Source: Ilyomonas sp965199905 (lineage in GTDB: Bacteria > Bacteroidota > Bacteroidia > Chitinophagales > Chitinophagaceae). From it: a DNA stretch of 64,000 nucleotides. Below the pieces are notes generated by a model. That model was not told the origin of the DNA, ran no database searches, and saw only the letters and a list, made by a program, of their open reading frames with translations. Both the position numbers and the translations under genes were made by a program. Shown here piece after piece: positions 17,281-25,594 of this stretch. Location of the stretch: contig OZ241366.1 in the NCBI GenBank assembly GCA_965199905.1, positions 5,146,001 through 5,210,000 of the forward strand, written 5' to 3'. How positions within the stretch are numbered: position 1 is the stretch's first letter; each line of letters starts with the position of its first letter.

Positions 17281-18813
17281 ATGCTTAAAATAAATGATTG
17301 CAATAACATGAACTTATGTAAAAAAATGATTGCCGGTGGCGCAATTCATAAAGCGTTTCGTGCTCCGCAGATGCATATTTTCGATTTGCCGGAAAAGGTT
17401 TTACAATTCGGTACCGGTGTTTTGCTGCGAGGCTTGCCTGATTACTACATTGATAAAGCGAATAAGCAAAATATTTTCAACGGGCGGGTTGTTGTCGTGA
17501 AATCGACCGGCACTAACGTGGATGAATTTGCAGCGCAGGATAGCTTATACACGCACTGTATAAAAGGAATTCATAACGGGATTGTTGTTGACGAAAAAAT
17601 CATTAATGCTTCCATCGGTAAAGTATTATCAGCAAGTAATAAGTGGAGCCAGGTATTAGATTATGCAGAAAGCGCCCACATGCAAATCATCATTTCCAAC
17701 ACAACAGAAGTTGGAATTGTTTTACAGGAAGATGATGATATAAAGTTATTGCCACCACTATCTTTTCCTGCAAAGTTGCTGGCTTTTTTATACAGGCGCT
17801 ATCAGCATTTCAACGGCAGTGTAAACAGTGGCATGGTGATTATCGCCACAGAACTCATTGTTGATAATGGCAGCAAGCTGAAAGAAATTGTTGTAAAGCT
17901 TGCAGGGATAAATAAACTGGAAGAATCCTTCATTCAATGGCTGCAAACCGCTAATGATTTCTGCAATTCCTTAGTGGATAGAATTGTTCCCGGCTTGTTG
18001 CAGAATGACGGAAAAAAAGCCTTCGAAGAAAGTGCTGGCTACAGGGATGATCTGGTAATTATGAGCGAGCCTTATCGTTTATGGGCGATACAAACATCTT
18101 CCGAAAGAACAAAAGAATTGCTGTCATTTTATAAAGCTGATGAAAGCGTTATCATTACGCCTGATATCAACAAATATCGCGAGCTGAAGCTGCGATTATT
18201 GAATGGCACACATACGTTTAGTTGCGGGCTTTCTTTTCTCGCTGGTTTTAATTTTGTTTATCAATCTATGCATTCAGATGTTATGAATCGCTTCATTGAA
18301 AAATTGATGGTCAAAGAAATTGTTTCCTGCATTGTTTGTAATGAAATAAAGGAGGATGAAGCCATCGAATATGCGGGAAAAGTTACAGACCGTTTTTCGA
18401 ATCCTTATATTGAACATAAATGGATAAATATTACGCTGCAATATTCTGCCAAAATGAAGTTGCGTAATGTGCCTTTATTATTAGCGTGGTATACGAACAA
18501 AAGTGAAGCGCCGATGCGTATGGCTGCCGGTTTTGCTGCCTATATTTTGTTCATGAAACCGGTTGTTGAAAAGGATGGAATTTATTATGGACAAAATGGT
18601 GATAAAGAGTATAAAATAGCTGATGATAAAGCCGGTTATTTCTACCGGTTATGGCAGAATAACACAATCGACTCAATGGCTGATAAAATATTATCAGATA
18701 ATAGTTTGTGGGATGTTGATTTGACGAAATTAAACGGCTTTGCTTACGCAGTGAAAAAGTTATTGCATCGCTTCAGTAATGAAGCAATCACTGATGTAAT
18801 CAGTAGTTTGTAA
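17281..18813 (+). CDS. uxaB: Tagaturonate reductase (altronate oxidoreductase)
   Basis: 510 residues, mannitol-dehydrogenase family. Reduces D-tagaturonate to D-altronate with NADH in the cytoplasm. The N-terminal Rossmann motif is VLQFGTGVLLRGLPDYYIDK, with VVVVKST and then IISNTTEVGI, which is typical of UxaB. The C-terminal domain has LRLLNGTHTFSCGLSFL, including the conserved Asn-Gly-x-His. Translation may start at 17281 or at Met10 (17308). Followed 82 bases later by uxaC in the same direction. Altronate dehydratase and the KDG kinase/aldolase genes are not in the window. Confidence 0.92.
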   Translation: MLKINDCNNMNLCKKMIAGGAIHKAFRAPQMHIFDLPEKVLQFGTGVLLRGLPDYYIDKANKQNIFNGRVVVVKSTGTNVDEFAAQDSLYTHCIKGIHNGIVVDEKIINASIGKVLSASNKWSQVLDYAESAHMQIIISNTTEVGIVLQEDDDIKLLPPLSFPAKLLAFLYRRYQHFNGSVNSGMVIIATELIVDNGSKLKEIVVKLAGINKLEESFIQWLQTANDFCNSLVDRIVPGLLQNDGKKAFEESAGYRDDLVIMSEPYRLWAIQTSSERTKELLSFYKADESVIITPDINKYRELKLRLLNGTHTFSCGLSFLAGFNFVYQSMHSDVMNRFIEKLMVKEIVSCIVCNEIKEDEAIEYAGKVTDRFSNPYIEHKWINITLQYSAKMKLRNVPLLLAWYTNKSEAPMRMAAGFAAYILFMKPVVEKDGIYYGQNGDKEYKIADDKAGYFYRLWQNNTIDSMADKILSDNSLWDVDLTKLNGFAYAVKKLLHRFSNEAITDVISSL

Positions 18814-18895
18814 TTTTTGAGTATAGACGAATTATTGTACACAAAAGTCGCTTGTCCTGTAAATAACCAATGATTTTTTGATCTAAAGAATTCTA

Positions 18896-20296
18896 ATGAA
18901 ACAATTCCTAAACGAAGATTTTCTCCTTTCAACGGAAACATCAAAACGTTTGTATCATGATTATGCGAAGAAGATGCCTGTGATTGATTATCACTGTCAT
19001 CTTTCGCCCAAAGAAATTGCTGATGACAGCAACTTCAGGAACCTGACACAAGCCTGGTTGTACGGCGATCATTATAAGTGGCGTGCTATGCGCACCAATG
19101 GCGTGAATGAAAAGTATATTACCGGAGGAACAAGTGATTGGGAAAAGTTTGAAAAGTGGTCAGAAACGGTGCCATATACATTGCGGAATCCATTGTATCA
19201 TTGGACACATCTTGAACTGCAACGGTATTTTGATATTTATGATATACTGAATGAAAAATCGGCAGAAACAATTTACAACGAAGCCAATTCTTTATTAAAC
19301 ACAAAGCAGTTTTCAATTCGAAGTCTGTTGAAGAAAATGAATGTTGAAGTCATCTGTACAACGGATGACCCTGTGGATGATTTACGCTATCATAAGAAAA
19401 TTGAAGAAGATAATTTTTTTATTAAAGTGTTGCCTGCGTTTCGTCCTGATAAAGCGATGAATGTATCGGATTTAAAAGCATTCAATGATTATGTTAATAC
19501 GTTGGCAGCAGTTGCGGATACGGATATTTCTGACTTTAATTCATTCTTAGATGCTTTGAAAAAACGTCATGATTATTTTGGTGAGATGGGTTGTAAACTC
19601 AGCGATCATGGTCTTGAAAAAATATCTGCAGTTGAGTTTACAAACAAAGATATCGAGTCTGTTTTTCTTTCTGCCAGAGATGGCAAACAACTTACAGGAG
19701 AACAGCAGGAGCAGTTTCAATGTGCCATGTTATTGATCTTTGCAGAATGGGATTGGGAAAAAGGCTGGACGCAACAATTTCACCTTGGTGCGTTACGAAA
19801 CAATAACAAAAGAATGCTGTTGGAATTGGGCGCAGATACTGGCTGGGATTCAATCGGCGACTTTAGCCAGGCAGCCTCTCTTTCTACATTTTTAAACAAA
19901 CTTGATGGGCAAAATAAGCTTGCGAAAACAATCATCTACAATTTAAATCCGGCTGATAACGAAGTGATGGCAACAATGATTGGCAACTATAATGATGGTT
20001 CAATAGCAGGCAAAATACAGTGGGGATCGGCCTGGTGGTTTTTAGACCAGAAAGAAGGCATGACGAAGCAAATAAACACTTCATCCAATATGGGTTTGCT
20101 AAGCCGTTTTGTTGGCATGCTTACCGATTCAAGAAGCTTCCTTTCTTATCCGCGTCACGAATATTTCAGACGGATTCTATGTAATATTTTCGGAGAGGAA
20201 ATTGAAAACGGTGAGTTGCCAAACGACATAAGCTGGACAGGAAAAATTATAGAAGACATTTGCTATTATAACGCTAAAAACTATTTCAATTTTTAA
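18896..20296 (+). CDS. uxaC: Uronate isomerase
   Basis: 466 residues, the usual UxaC length. Isomerises D-glucuronate to D-fructuronate and D-galacturonate to D-tagaturonate; a member of the amidohydrolase superfamily. The metal-binding start is VIDYHCHLSPKEIADD with Asp31, His33 and His35. Further family segments are AWLYGDHYKWRAMRTNGV, EVICTTDDPVDDL, and the C-terminal GMLTDSRSFLSYPRHEYFRR. It acts just before UxaB, so the pair covers the first two steps of galacturonate breakdown. Confidence 0.95.
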   Translation: MKQFLNEDFLLSTETSKRLYHDYAKKMPVIDYHCHLSPKEIADDSNFRNLTQAWLYGDHYKWRAMRTNGVNEKYITGGTSDWEKFEKWSETVPYTLRNPLYHWTHLELQRYFDIYDILNEKSAETIYNEANSLLNTKQFSIRSLLKKMNVEVICTTDDPVDDLRYHKKIEEDNFFIKVLPAFRPDKAMNVSDLKAFNDYVNTLAAVADTDISDFNSFLDALKKRHDYFGEMGCKLSDHGLEKISAVEFTNKDIESVFLSARDGKQLTGEQQEQFQCAMLLIFAEWDWEKGWTQQFHLGALRNNNKRMLLELGADTGWDSIGDFSQAASLSTFLNKLDGQNKLAKTIIYNLNPADNEVMATMIGNYNDGSIAGKIQWGSAWWFLDQKEGMTKQINTSSNMGLLSRFVGMLTDSRSFLSYPRHEYFRRILCNIFGEEIENGELPNDISWTGKIIEDICYYNAKNYFNF

Positions 20297-20465
20297 GCCG
20301 TGTTATTATGTTAGGTCGATTGCGTACAGACGTTATATTAGTAACAAAAAAAAGTCTTGCTAACCAAATCTTGCAAGAGTTTTAAGATACGCCTCAAACA
20401 GACTTTCATCATGTAGAAAATCGGTAAAGCATTTTGTTGTCAAATATAATTACGGCATCAAAATA

Positions 20466-20800
20466 TCAATCTCCCCGCAACGCATGCAAACCTGTTACAC
20501 CCTGCAGCTCTTCTAACTCCAGCTCTTCAACCGTTGTTTGTAAAATGCCGTCCTGCTGCATAATAGAAATGTAATTTTTAAACTCTTCGCCATCTCCCGG
20601 ATGAGACAATATGACAGCGATGGTGCCAGGTTGTGTAATACGTTCGCCGGTTTCTTTTATATGTATTTTGTCTATACGTTTCTTTACAATCTGATAGCGA
20701 ATATTGTAAGCGCCTTCTACATCGAAGCGTTTTCGTCGGTTCTAAAACTAATGTCTATTGAATTGGCATTGATATAAATCAGTTGCGTCGTTTCTAACAT
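20466..20800 (-). pseudogene. Small conserved protein related to GAF-protein C-termini, one frameshift
   Basis: From ATG at 20800 the frame reads METTQ-like start (LETTQLIYINANSIDISFRT) and reaches a stop after 28 residues. The next frame continues with FDVEGAYNIRYQIVKKRIDK, then ETGERITQPGTIAVILSHPG and ELQGVTGLHALRGD to TGA at 20468. The total length is 335 bases, one short of a whole number of codons. Restoring one A in the run of four (plus strand T run 20730-20733) gives one 111-residue frame. The second part resembles the C-terminal region of GAF-domain proteins of Chitinophagaceae as I recall them. It is either a real frameshift or a homopolymer sequencing error. Confidence 0.6.
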
Positions 20801-20817
20801 AAAGGCATTCGATAATC

Positions 20818-21537
20818 TCACCAGACTATTTGCCGCTTATACATTTGAATCGCGTTTTCAAAACCTAAATATAATGCATCGCTGATGAGCGCATGACCAA
20901 TAGAAACTTCGTCGAGATGAATAATGTTTTGTTTGAAGTATTTCAGGTTTTGCAAATCTAAATCATGACCGGCATTTATACCCAGACCCAATTCTTTTGC
21001 TTTGTTGGCAGCAGCCACATAAGGTGCAACCGCTTCTTTCTTATCAATCAAAAAACTGTTCGCATAGCCTTCGGTATATAATTCAATGCGATCGGTTCCG
21101 GTGGCGGCGGCGCCTTCAATCATTTCTAAAACCGGGTCAACAAAAATGCTGACACGGATACCGGCATCTTTAAATGTCTTAATCATTCCGGTTAAGAAAT
21201 CTTTGTATTCAATCGTATTCCAACCGTGATTGCTGGTTATTTGCCCGGCAGCATCGGGCACAAGCGTTACCTGCTGTGGCTTCACTTCAAGCACCAAATC
21301 AACAAAGCGCGGTTCAGTGCAATTGCCTTCTATATTAAATTCTGTTTTGATGATTTGGCTGATGGCTCTTGTATCGCTATAACGAATGTGGCGTTCGTCA
21401 GGGCGGGGGTGTACCGTAATGCCATCAGCACCAAACAGTTGCGCATCAATCGCAGCTTTTACAACATCGGGATTATTGCCGCCACGACTGTTGCGCAGCG
21501 TAGCGATTTTATTAATGTTTACACTAAGTTTCGTCAT
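20818..21537 (-). CDS. pdxJ: Pyridoxine 5'-phosphate synthase
   Basis: 239 residues from the ATG at 21537 (MTKLSVNINKIATLRNSRGG), which is the usual PdxJ start; a longer upstream extension has no family match. Joins 1-deoxyxylulose 5-phosphate with 3-amino-2-oxopropyl phosphate in vitamin B6 synthesis. Motifs seen: GADGITVHPRPDERHI, CTEPRF, VTLVPD, VSIFVDP, GTDRIELYTEGYA and GINAGHDLDLQNL, ending with SIGHALISDAL. A TIM-barrel cytoplasmic enzyme. It sits alone between a decayed gene and a Dabb protein gene. Confidence 0.96.
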   Translation of the reverse strand: MTKLSVNINKIATLRNSRGGNNPDVVKAAIDAQLFGADGITVHPRPDERHIRYSDTRAISQIIKTEFNIEGNCTEPRFVDLVLEVKPQQVTLVPDAAGQITSNHGWNTIEYKDFLTGMIKTFKDAGIRVSIFVDPVLEMIEGAAATGTDRIELYTEGYANSFLIDKKEAVAPYVAAANKAKELGLGINAGHDLDLQNLKYFKQNIIHLDEVSIGHALISDALYLGFENAIQMYKRQIVW

Positions 21538-21651
21538 GTAGAAACCAAAGCAAAGATTGTACAAGTTGAGAGGTTGAACGCTCTTTATATCGATGTTGCA
21601 GGAACAATGCAATTACAAATGATTGCGATAACCGGCATAAAAGCTTTTCAC

Positions 21652-22029
21652 TTACTGTTGCGCCCAATAATCAACCACCGTTGCTTTATCTACCAGGTTT
21701 CCTAATGTGGCTACAAACGCTTTATGTGCGGGATGCACCAGGTAAGCATCGCGATCTTTTTCGCTTGCAAACGTTACGAGGAAACAATGCGTGAGACCTT
21801 CATTTTTATTTTCAGGACTATTGTTGGTTCCCCATTCAAACTGCTTTATCAAATCTATCTTTTTTGGCAGCGCGCGAAAGTTATCTGTCACTTTATTTAT
21901 AGCAGCGCTGTCTGCGCCTGCTTTCCATCCGAATAAAACCACGTGACGTAACATTTTAGAACTGGTTTGTGCTATTAAAGAAGTTGAAACAATAATGGCA
22001 AATAAAAGGCAGCAAGCGATTTTTTTCAT
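21652..22029 (-). CDS. Secreted Dabb (stress-responsive A/B barrel) protein
   Basis: 125 residues with a signal peptide (CCLLFAIIVSTSLIAQ, cut after about residue 21). The mature part starts MLRHVVLFGWKAGAD and continues with a KVTDNFRALPKKI helix and GLTHCFLVTFASEKDRDAYL, then HPAHKAFV, the pattern of the Dabb dimeric alpha/beta barrel. Function in this exported form is unknown. It lies 114 bases upstream of pdxJ in the same direction. Confidence 0.85.
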   Translation of the reverse strand: MKKIACCLLFAIIVSTSLIAQTSSKMLRHVVLFGWKAGADSAAINKVTDNFRALPKKIDLIKQFEWGTNNSPENKNEGLTHCFLVTFASEKDRDAYLVHPAHKAFVATLGNLVDKATVVDYWAQQ

Positions 22030-22097
22030 AAAAAAGTTTACGTAAAAATAGGAAGCCGGTATAAGAAAATAGTAAACAAAGCGGTAGTGTTATCAAA

Positions 22098-22260
22098 TGT
22101 ATGATATGGATTTGGGCGTGCCCGCCGCGGCGGATCGGGCTTTCCGTTCCAATCTTTTTTGCCGGGGCGAACAAAAAAGGATTTCCACTGCAATCCCTCA
22201 CGCGCTGCCGCACTTTACACACGCTAATTTCTATGCGTCATACATTTAATAACACAGCCA
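22098..22260 (+). repeat. Dispersed GC-rich repeat, family B, copy B1
   Basis: Contains GATTTGGGCGTGCC, the 12-bp palindrome CCGCCGCGGCGG (22122-22133), TCGGGCTTTCCGTTCCAATC, and a hairpin-like pair GCCGGGGCGAACAAAAAAGG. It ends with AATCCCTCACGCGCTGCCGC and a TTTAATAACACAG tail. The first half matches B2 (32106-32200) and the second half matches B3 (33794-33858). Confidence 0.7.
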
Positions 22261-22282
22261 ACAAAGCAAAAGGATATTCAAT

Positions 22283-22420
22283 AAAAATACAAATACAAAT
22301 TTGGTAGCCATCATCTATATCTTTTTCTGATCGGCAGTTGTGATTCTTGCATGTCGAAGCAGCAAGAATCCTCACATCAAGGTTCCGGGTACTGATTGGG
22401 CTTTTATAAAAGCGAGTGCG
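22283..22420 (-). repeat. Dispersed structured element, family A, copy A4
   Basis: On the minus strand it has GCTTTTATAAAAGCCCAATC, ACCCGGAACCTTGATGTG, a central hairpin, and GATGATGGCTACCAAATTTG followed by TATTTGTATTT. On the plus strand the hairpin arms are ATTCTTGC (22343-22350) and GCAAGAAT (22362-22369), a perfect 8-bp stem of different sequence from copies A2 and A3. The loop carries TGTCGAAGCA. It lies directly after repeat B1. Confidence 0.8.
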
Positions 22421-22613
22421 AAGCATCAATTTTCGAATAAAAACTTATCTTACAAAAATGAAAACTTCGATCAATCAGAAAGGCTTAAATAATCTCTGAC
22501 AGGTTTGCGTAGCGTTCCTTGCCAGAACCAACACTAAAAAGATTTTGATAATTTCTTTCAAGCCCTAATCTCCGAAAAGTATCTCCCTTTCGCTTTCGTA
22601 TCTTCGCACACTT

Positions 22614-24398
22614 ATGAAGCAAATCCGGAATTTCTGCATCATTGCCCATATTGACCATGGAAAAAGCACGCTGGCAGACCGTTTACTGGAACATACCAAA
22701 ACCATTGGCGAGCGCGACATGATGAATCAGGTGCTTGATGATATGGATCTCGAGCGGGAAAAAGGCATTACCATAAAAAGTCACGCCATCCAGATGCAAT
22801 ACCAGCAGGGCGGCGAAACCTATACATTCAACCTTATTGATACGCCCGGTCACGTAGATTTTTCTTACGAAGTAAACCGTGCATTGGCTGCCTGCGAAGG
22901 CGCTCTGTTACTGGTAGATGCTTCGCAAGGCATACAGGCGCAAACCATCTCCAATTTATACCTTGCCATTGATAATGATTTGGAAATTATTCCGGTCATC
23001 AACAAAATTGATATGGACGGTGCGATGGTAGCCGAAGTGAAAGACCAGATCATAGATTTGATTGGCTGTAAAGAAGATGAAATTTTGTTAGCCAGTGCTA
23101 AAAACGGCATTGGTCTGGAAGCTATTTTAGAAGCTATTGTAGCCAGGATTCCCGCACCAAAAGGCGATGTTGATGCGCCATTGCAGGCTTTGATTTTCGA
23201 TTCAGTATTCAATAGTTTTCGCGGCATCATTTCTTACTTCAGAATCTTCAACGGCACTTTGAAAAAAGGCGCCCGTATTAAGTTTGTGGCAACCGGCCAG
23301 GAGTATTTTGCAGATGAAGTTGGTGTTTTAAAATTAGGTTTACAACCAACAGGCGAAGTGAGCGCCGGCGATGTGGGATATATTATTACCGGCATCAAAA
23401 ACGCGAAGGAAGTAAAGGTTGGCGATACCATTACCCTGGCGGCTCAGCCCGGCGAAATGATTAGGGGATTTGAAGAAGTGAAGCCGATGGTATTCGCTGG
23501 TATTTTCCCGGTTGTAACGGAAGATTTTGAAGAGCTGCGCGATTGTATGGATAAGCTGCAACTGAATGATGCATCGCTTACATACGAGCTGGAAACCTCG
23601 CAGGCATTGGGTTTTGGCTTTCGTTGCGGATTTCTTGGCTTGCTTCACATGGAGATTATCCAGGAACGGCTGGAGCGCGAATTCGATCAAACCGTTATCA
23701 CTACGGTTCCCAACGTTAGCTTTCATGCTTACACAACAAAAGGAGATAAGCTGGTGGTAAATAACCCGGCGCAGATGCCTGAGGTAACGAAGGTGGACAG
23801 GTTAGAAGAACCGTTTATTCGCGCACAGATCATTACACTTCCTGATTATATCGGGAACATCATGACGCTTTGCCTTGGTAAGCGTGGCATCTTGTTAAAC
23901 CAAAGCTACCTGACAACTACGCGCGTTGAGTTGATATTTGAAATGCCGCTAACTGAAATCGTGTTTGACTTTTACGATAAGCTGAAGAGCCAGACACGCG
24001 GCTATGCTTCGTTTGACTATACGCCGATTGATTACCGCGAAAGCGATATTGTAAGAATGGATATTCTTTTGAATGCGGAAAAGGTAGATGCCTTAAGTGC
24101 GCTTATTCATCGCAGCCGCTCGCAGGATTTCGGCAGAAAGCTTTGTGAAAAACTGAAAGAGTTATTACCAAGGCAGCAGTTCCAGATTGCTATCCAGGCT
24201 GCCATTGGCGCTAAAGTTATTGCCCGCGAAAATATCAGCGCGATGCGTAAAGATGTAACTGCAAAATGTTATGGTGGTGACATTAGCCGTAAAAGAAAGC
24301 TTCTTGAAAAACAAAAAGAAGGAAAAAAACGCATGAGGCAGATCGGTAATGTGGAAGTGCCGCAGGAAGCGTTTTTGGCTGTGTTGAAACTAGATTAA
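22614..24398 (+). CDS. lepA: Elongation factor 4 (LepA)
   Basis: 594 residues. Translational GTPase that back-translocates or rescues stalled ribosomes. The G1 motif is AHIDHGKSTL (residues 10-19), G3 DTPGHVDF, and G4 NKID. The LepA-specific C-terminal domain is present (AKCYGGDISRKRKLLEKQKE, then GKKRMRQIGNVEVPQEAFLA). TATCTTCG at 22599-22606, a variant of the -7 consensus, lies 7 bases before the ATG, so the leader would be very short. Neighbouring genes are unrelated. Confidence 0.98.
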   Translation: MKQIRNFCIIAHIDHGKSTLADRLLEHTKTIGERDMMNQVLDDMDLEREKGITIKSHAIQMQYQQGGETYTFNLIDTPGHVDFSYEVNRALAACEGALLLVDASQGIQAQTISNLYLAIDNDLEIIPVINKIDMDGAMVAEVKDQIIDLIGCKEDEILLASAKNGIGLEAILEAIVARIPAPKGDVDAPLQALIFDSVFNSFRGIISYFRIFNGTLKKGARIKFVATGQEYFADEVGVLKLGLQPTGEVSAGDVGYIITGIKNAKEVKVGDTITLAAQPGEMIRGFEEVKPMVFAGIFPVVTEDFEELRDCMDKLQLNDASLTYELETSQALGFGFRCGFLGLLHMEIIQERLEREFDQTVITTVPNVSFHAYTTKGDKLVVNNPAQMPEVTKVDRLEEPFIRAQIITLPDYIGNIMTLCLGKRGILLNQSYLTTTRVELIFEMPLTEIVFDFYDKLKSQTRGYASFDYTPIDYRESDIVRMDILLNAEKVDALSALIHRSRSQDFGRKLCEKLKELLPRQQFQIAIQAAIGAKVIARENISAMRKDVTAKCYGGDISRKRKLLEKQKEGKKRMRQIGNVEVPQEAFLAVLKLD

Positions 24399-24725
24399 CG
24401 GCAGGCAGGTTGTGAGTATAACTTGATCGGCTTTTATCGTCCGGATTCTATACGATTGATAACTGGCTGCTCTTTTGAAAAAAGTATCACTGGCGATGAG
24501 GTCATCATCCTGGTAACGGCTTATACGGAATATTATAATGGGTGAACCTTCTATACGCACTTATTATTTTTTATATATTGATTTCTCGATAGTTAGCATC
24601 ACCATAGAATAACACCAATTAGATTAACCGCTAACATCGTTTAATTAAAAATTAACGCCTTCATTGTTAAAAAACCGTCATTTCGGTTACTTTTGTGTGC
24701 TTTCTTTTTACAAAACTCTGCATTA
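24399..24725. other. Gap between lepA and the capsule locus
   Basis: No coding frame or long repeat is seen in these 327 bases apart from the promoter at 24663-24695. A 10-base word CCGCTAACAT (24628-24637) also occurs at the right border of the AT-rich block at 33655-33664. No clear terminator follows lepA. Confidence 0.5.
24663..24695 (+). promoter_or_regulatory. Promoter of the capsule export operon
   Basis: TACTTTTG (24688-24695) matches TAnnTTTG exactly, and ATTG at 24663-24666 fits the -33 element with a 21-base spacer. Transcription would begin near 24702, so translation must start at the ATG at 24726 and not further upstream. Confidence 0.6.
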
Positions 24726-25550
24726 ATGACTACACTGTTAAGACCAAAAACTAGTGCATTATTTCCAATTATCACCATCATTCTTTTTTCGTCTTTTTTA
24801 TTTTCCTGTACCACTGAGCGTATCTCTTATTTCAAAGACATTCCGGATTCTACCAACCGAACAAAGTATGTTGATCTGCCGGCGTTCACGCCTCCTGTTA
24901 TTCGTCCTGATGACATCCTGAATGTTAGCATTCAAACGCTTGATCCGCAGGCAAACCAATTATTGAACCAGGGTAATCTTCCGATTTTGTCGGGCATTAC
25001 CACTACTAATTCTGTAAACGCGCAGCAGCAGGTAGTGTCTGGTTATTTAGTGAACCGCGAGGGCAGCATTCACATGGCATACATTGGCGATGTGCATGTG
25101 GGCGGCATGACTACAAATGAAGTGCGGGATACCGTAGCTGCACGCATTTCGTATTACTTTAAAGAGCCGGTTGTAAATGTTCGCTTTGCTAATTTTAAAG
25201 TAACGGTATTGGGTGAAGTTAAAACGCCGGCTACATTCTCTATACCCAACGAAAAGCCTACAGTGCTTGATGCGCTTGGCTTTGCGGGTGACCTTACCAT
25301 TTACGGCAAGCATAACAATATTCTTTTAATCAGGGATACAGTTGGCAAAAAGGCAATTACAAGATTGAACCTGGATAGCAGTAAAGTGATAGAATCGCAA
25401 TATTTCTACCTGCGTCCTAACGATGTAATTTACGTAGAGCCAACCGAATCGAGAGTTGAAAGTACCAATGCTTATCGCACCCGCGATATTGCCATCCTGG
25501 CTGCCGGTCTTTCTTTATTAACTATTATCGCTGCTCGTCTTATCCGCTAA
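24726..25550 (+). CDS. Polysaccharide export lipoprotein (Wza-like)
   Basis: 274 residues from the ATG at 24726; the reading frame extends 11 codons upstream but overlaps the promoter. The signal peptide ends FSSFLFSC, a lipobox, so the protein is a lipoprotein. The Poly_export domain follows (VIRPDDILNVSIQTLDPQ) and then an SLBB-type domain (VLGEVKTPATFSIPNEKPTV, then LDALGFAGDLT). A C-terminal membrane segment (IAILAAGLSLLTIIAA) may span the outer membrane as in Wza. It forms the export channel for the capsule or exopolysaccharide with the kinase encoded 44 bases downstream. Confidence 0.92.
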   Translation: MTTLLRPKTSALFPIITIILFSSFLFSCTTERISYFKDIPDSTNRTKYVDLPAFTPPVIRPDDILNVSIQTLDPQANQLLNQGNLPILSGITTTNSVNAQQQVVSGYLVNREGSIHMAYIGDVHVGGMTTNEVRDTVAARISYYFKEPVVNVRFANFKVTVLGEVKTPATFSIPNEKPTVLDALGFAGDLTIYGKHNNILLIRDTVGKKAITRLNLDSSKVIESQYFYLRPNDVIYVEPTESRVESTNAYRTRDIAILAAGLSLLTIIAARLIR

Positions 25551-25594
25551 GCAGTCATTACAACATTTACAATCTTTTTTAATTTTATATAAGC

